Below, piece by piece: positions 60,596 to 64,000 of a stretch of DNA of 64,000 nucleotides (position 1 is its first letter; every line of letters begins with the position of its first letter). The translations under genes and the position numbers were made by a program. The notes under the pieces were generated by a model. The model searched no databases. It was given only the letters and a program-made list of their open reading frames with translations, and was not told the DNA's origin. Source of the stretch: Polytrichum commune (lineage: Eukaryota > Streptophyta > Polytrichopsida > Polytrichales > Polytrichaceae); assembly GCA_950295325.1 (NCBI GenBank), contig OX485808.1:7566501-7630500 (forward strand), in the 5' to 3' direction.

Positions 60596-63127
60596 GCACG
60601 CATGAGGAGCTTCATCTGCCTTGATTTCTACCCCCTTTTGGGCTGAGCTATATTCAAGGGACCAATAACTAAAATACCATACAAGTAACTTTGCCGAGTA
60701 AGAGCTCAAGAGGAAGACTCTTACAAATTTACCCCTAGGATATCATCCATGTGATTTACCAGTTTTCATAAATCATCACACACCAATAATTGGAGAAAGT
60801 GATGAACTACAAGTCTAAACATCTATTTATCATGGCATTAACACTTTATGCCATATTGATTAGAGTGGTCTTTGCGACTTGCCATGTAGCGCCAAGACAT
60901 GTAACAAATCCTCTCTAGTTGTCATCCAACAATTGTAAGAAAGGAATAGTAGAAACCAAGAGTTATCTATAAAGTCCCTCACAAATTGTGGGTTGTTCCT
61001 TCTTTGAGATTTTTATTTTATTTGATTAAAGAGCTTGTTAGCTTGTATGTATTGAGCTTATTTTGAAAGTTGGATGAAACTTTTGGGGCCTCCACCTTCT
61101 AAAATAGGGTATGCACATGGGACCCGCTCTCCTAAATCCCAGATCGGCCTATGCAAGGCTAGCTTGGTCCACCCATCCTAGGAGGACAAGCTAAAAAGCT
61201 GGATTTCTTAATAGGACACCATTCTTTATGTGTGATAATTTAAGTATTAAGAAGAATTGGGTGATTTTGTGTTAATTATAAACTCAGGTATTTGGACTAA
61301 ACTCATGGTTTCATGTGCTTTACTTTGTGGATAACTCTAATCTCTCCAAAGGTTGACGTGATGATGGTCCATTGGCCATCCTCATTACCTGTCCATAGGT
61401 AAGTATAAGAGTAGGATGGTGTAGTGCCTATCATTCAATAGGTGGATCCATAGTGGAGAGTGTTAAGAATTAGTACCGAACGTCCATTGTTGTCATTGTC
61501 CACCAAACATCCATTGATTGCCTCAAAAACTTGGATATTATACCCAAAACTAAAATTAGAATCCTTATGGAAATTCTTTTTTGAAATGTTGTCCAATGCC
61601 TCACATACAACATTCTCAACAAACAAAAACTTGGAAAACAAGCACCGACATTGTTGGAAATGATGAAGCAAATAAATTTGTCAAATAAGAATCAATAGGT
61701 AATGGCCCCTTTCCATCTCATAGGACACGTGATCACTATTGGCTACCACAACTTGCAACCTTTCCTCAACATGATGGCTCCATTTTGCAACCTTCAATGT
61801 CACTTTGAGAAAGAATATTATACTTACATTATATCATATGCAACAAATCATTTCGTACATATAAACAAATGGCTTTGTAGATAACAACACCATCCATTCA
61901 TAACAGTCCAACCTCTTTGAAGACTCCACACCAACCTTTGATGCATAAATTACAAAAAATATTATACTCAAATATGATCGTTATATGGACAACTTCCGTA
62001 AACACAAAAATCCTCAAAATCGATATCTTTTTCCTTTTGTAACCTATGCCGCTCTAACCAAAATAAGATTTGCCTACACCTGTGGAGAGGTCGTCTATCC
62101 AATTGACGATTACTATTCTTGAAGGGATGATAGAAGCACGTTATGTGTAGATTGACTGCAAGACAATTATTGAGGGAATGATAACCAATGTGGGTCACAC
62201 TAAATCGAATGTTTGTAGATCCCATCATTCAAATGAACATTGCATCCAACTTGTGTGAGTATCTCTCGCGAATTTCGCAACAAGCTAGAAAGCATTTCGC
62301 CATCAAATTATCGGATTTTCCACCGAGTCATTCGAATGGAAGTATGATATGATAAGCATGCATTCCCACGAGTTCTTAACAATGAGTAACTTATTATCCC
62401 CGTATTTGAGGCCGCCTTCGAGACCCATTTGCTCGATGAACTACCGAGCGGCCTTAATTTAGTCTCATTTTGATCATGCATGGTACGAGTGAAGGGATGT
62501 GGTTCACCGCATCCCTCTCATGAGGCTTTGTACAACATCACTAGCTAGAAGCGGTTCTTTGGAATACTTGACAAAAGTCAAGTCAAATAGCCGATTGGAG
62601 GGTGCCACGGATGCTTAATAAGACAGCCATATTGGCTCCTTTGTGGGTTCTTTATTGTAAAAAGTGGCCGTGCACATCAAATATCTAACGATTACATCAA
62701 CTAATAAGTTATGTATGACTTTGGGCATGTCTTGTGACCACGGTGGCACATCGAGGCGATATTTTACTGTTATTTGTTCAGCCGAGTATTCAATATTAGG
62801 TTTTCATTCATGAAGATCGCACCCATCATTAGCCGCAATGTCCACATCGGGTAAACACACATATTTAGTAGAGTGAATTGATAAAGCTGTAACATTTTTT
62901 TTCTCTGCACAACGATTCTCATATATATATCTATATATATATGTGTGTGTACTTAAAAATCAATAGTACACATTTGAGAGCGTCAAATATATAACAAGGG
63001 TACATGTTATTTAGAAAGTCTTGTGACCACGGCAACACATTAGATTAATATTCGACTGAGTATTCAGAATTAGGTTTTCGTTAATGGAGTTCAAGCGAGA
63101 GCCTATTAGCCACAATATCTAATATTA
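60596..63127. other. Intergenic stretch, nothing recognised
   Basis: No supported gene. A short (TA)n/(TG)n tract lies near 62920-62950. Confidence 0.35.
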
Positions 63128-63465
63128 CACTACACTAAATATGATATTTAGTGTTTGATTATATTTAGTGTTGTTACCACCATATCTTGTTCAACACTAA
63201 TTTTCAATTCTTTGATAATTAGTGTTAGACATAAATGCGCCACCACTTTCCCTACCGTCACCTCTCTTCTTTTTTTATCATTGTTAATTTTTTTCATATC
63301 TTTATTAACACTAAATTGATGCATGTAACTTCCACATATTACCATAGTTGATATTTAGTGTCTGAGTTTACATTTGATGTTACTTACTTTCATAGGGTTA
63401 GTGATATTTAGTGTATGCGTTCGTATCTAGTGTATCAAACACTAAATATCATATTTAGTGTAATG
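63128..63465. mobile_element. CACTA-like MITE (TAGTG family, copy 3)
   Basis: A 338-bp element with inverted ends of about 32 bp beginning CACTACACTAAATATG on the left and CATTACACTAAATATG on the right strand. Each end contains its own small palindrome (ACTAAATATGATATTTAGT). It is the same family as 5253-5506 in the opposite orientation. No coding capacity and no clear target duplication. Confidence 0.8.
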
Positions 63466-64000
63466 GTGTGGCAAAAGACTCGTGTGATATCATTTAAACA
63501 GTGTATGTTGTGGTGCACATGTTAGTACACACATACATATATGTAATCAAAACCGACACCAAACTTAAACCCAACATTATGTCTCACAAACCTACCCAAT
63601 TGAGGGTTTCAGTTGTATAACAAAAAAAACATGTTGTTTAAGATATGTGTAGCTTAAATCCAAAATTATGTTTCACAAACCTACACAATTAAGGGTTTAA
63701 GCTATACACCAAAGATACATGTTGTTTAAGATATGTGCATCACTGAACTTAAACCCAACATCAAGTCTCATTGACCTACAACATTTGAGGATTTCAAATG
63801 TACAAGATGTGTGTAGGTTTGGGGTACCATGCCTAGTACCTTACATATCATCTTTTTCATGCCCAATCGCTTGAATTCAAGAATACAAAAGTTACTAAGA
63901 ACTTGCCACAAAATTTCATGCAAAGGAACCACAATACCGACCACAATTTCTAAATTACGAACATTGACTAAATTATTTACGATTGATAACAAACTCAAAT
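63466..64000. other. Window end with short diverged repeats
   Basis: A unit of about 90 bp containing ACATGTTGTTTAAGATATGTG and TCTCACAAACCTAC-like blocks recurs two or three times between 63570 and 63780. No gene is supported. Confidence 0.4.

Overview
The window looks like nuclear DNA of a land plant, probably one with a large, repeat-rich genome. It is AT-rich and gene-poor, has GT-AG introns, short interstitial (TTTAGGG)n-like tracts, a plant-type LRR receptor-like gene and several plant-type non-autonomous DNA transposons. A seedless plant is a reasonable guess: a possible DRC3/LRRC48-like (motile flagellum) relic would fit, and FCP1-fold proteins with a DLNG motif are ones I associate with mosses and lycophytes. 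I cannot name the species.

Layout. 1-2797 (minus): a DUF7869-family gene, cut by the window edge, with an in-frame TGA near its 5' end. 3.5-13.5 kb: eighteen copies in four clusters of a short hairpin-forming palindrome (conserved arms, variable central dinucleotide), which is the most unusual feature here. 10.7 kb: a possible two-exon leucine-rich-repeat relic. 11.7-20.1 kb (plus): a multi-exon locus encoding a ParB-like domain, a glycine-rich segment that may be a methyltransferase relic, long acidic and proline-rich regions, and then an FCP1/NIF HAD-phosphatase-like gene. Both have in-frame stops, and the first also has frameshifts and a 519-bp hAT-type element inserted in an exon. 20.9-21.8 kb: an intact single-exon ORF of two repeated helical domains. 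26.8-29.7 kb (minus): an intact two-exon LRR receptor-like protein without a kinase.

The remaining 34 kb is mostly non-coding. It holds three hAT-type elements with exact 8-bp target duplications (519, 1501 and 562 bp; the largest carries a 259-codon ORF), PIF/Harbinger-like and CACTA-like MITEs, fold-back elements, a 143-bp satellite and decayed sequence.

How the parts relate. The palindromes crowd the region upstream of the ParB-like locus, abut its candidate TATA box and fill one of its introns. Removing the hAT element and one target duplication rejoins the host exon in frame, so the insertion came after the coding sequence existed. The other lesions suggest the 11.7-20.1 kb block is decaying. 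The tail of the ORF in the 1.5-kb hAT element recalls the C-terminal region of DUF7869-type proteins, a possible case of gene capture. Everything is read by eye; no database search was run.
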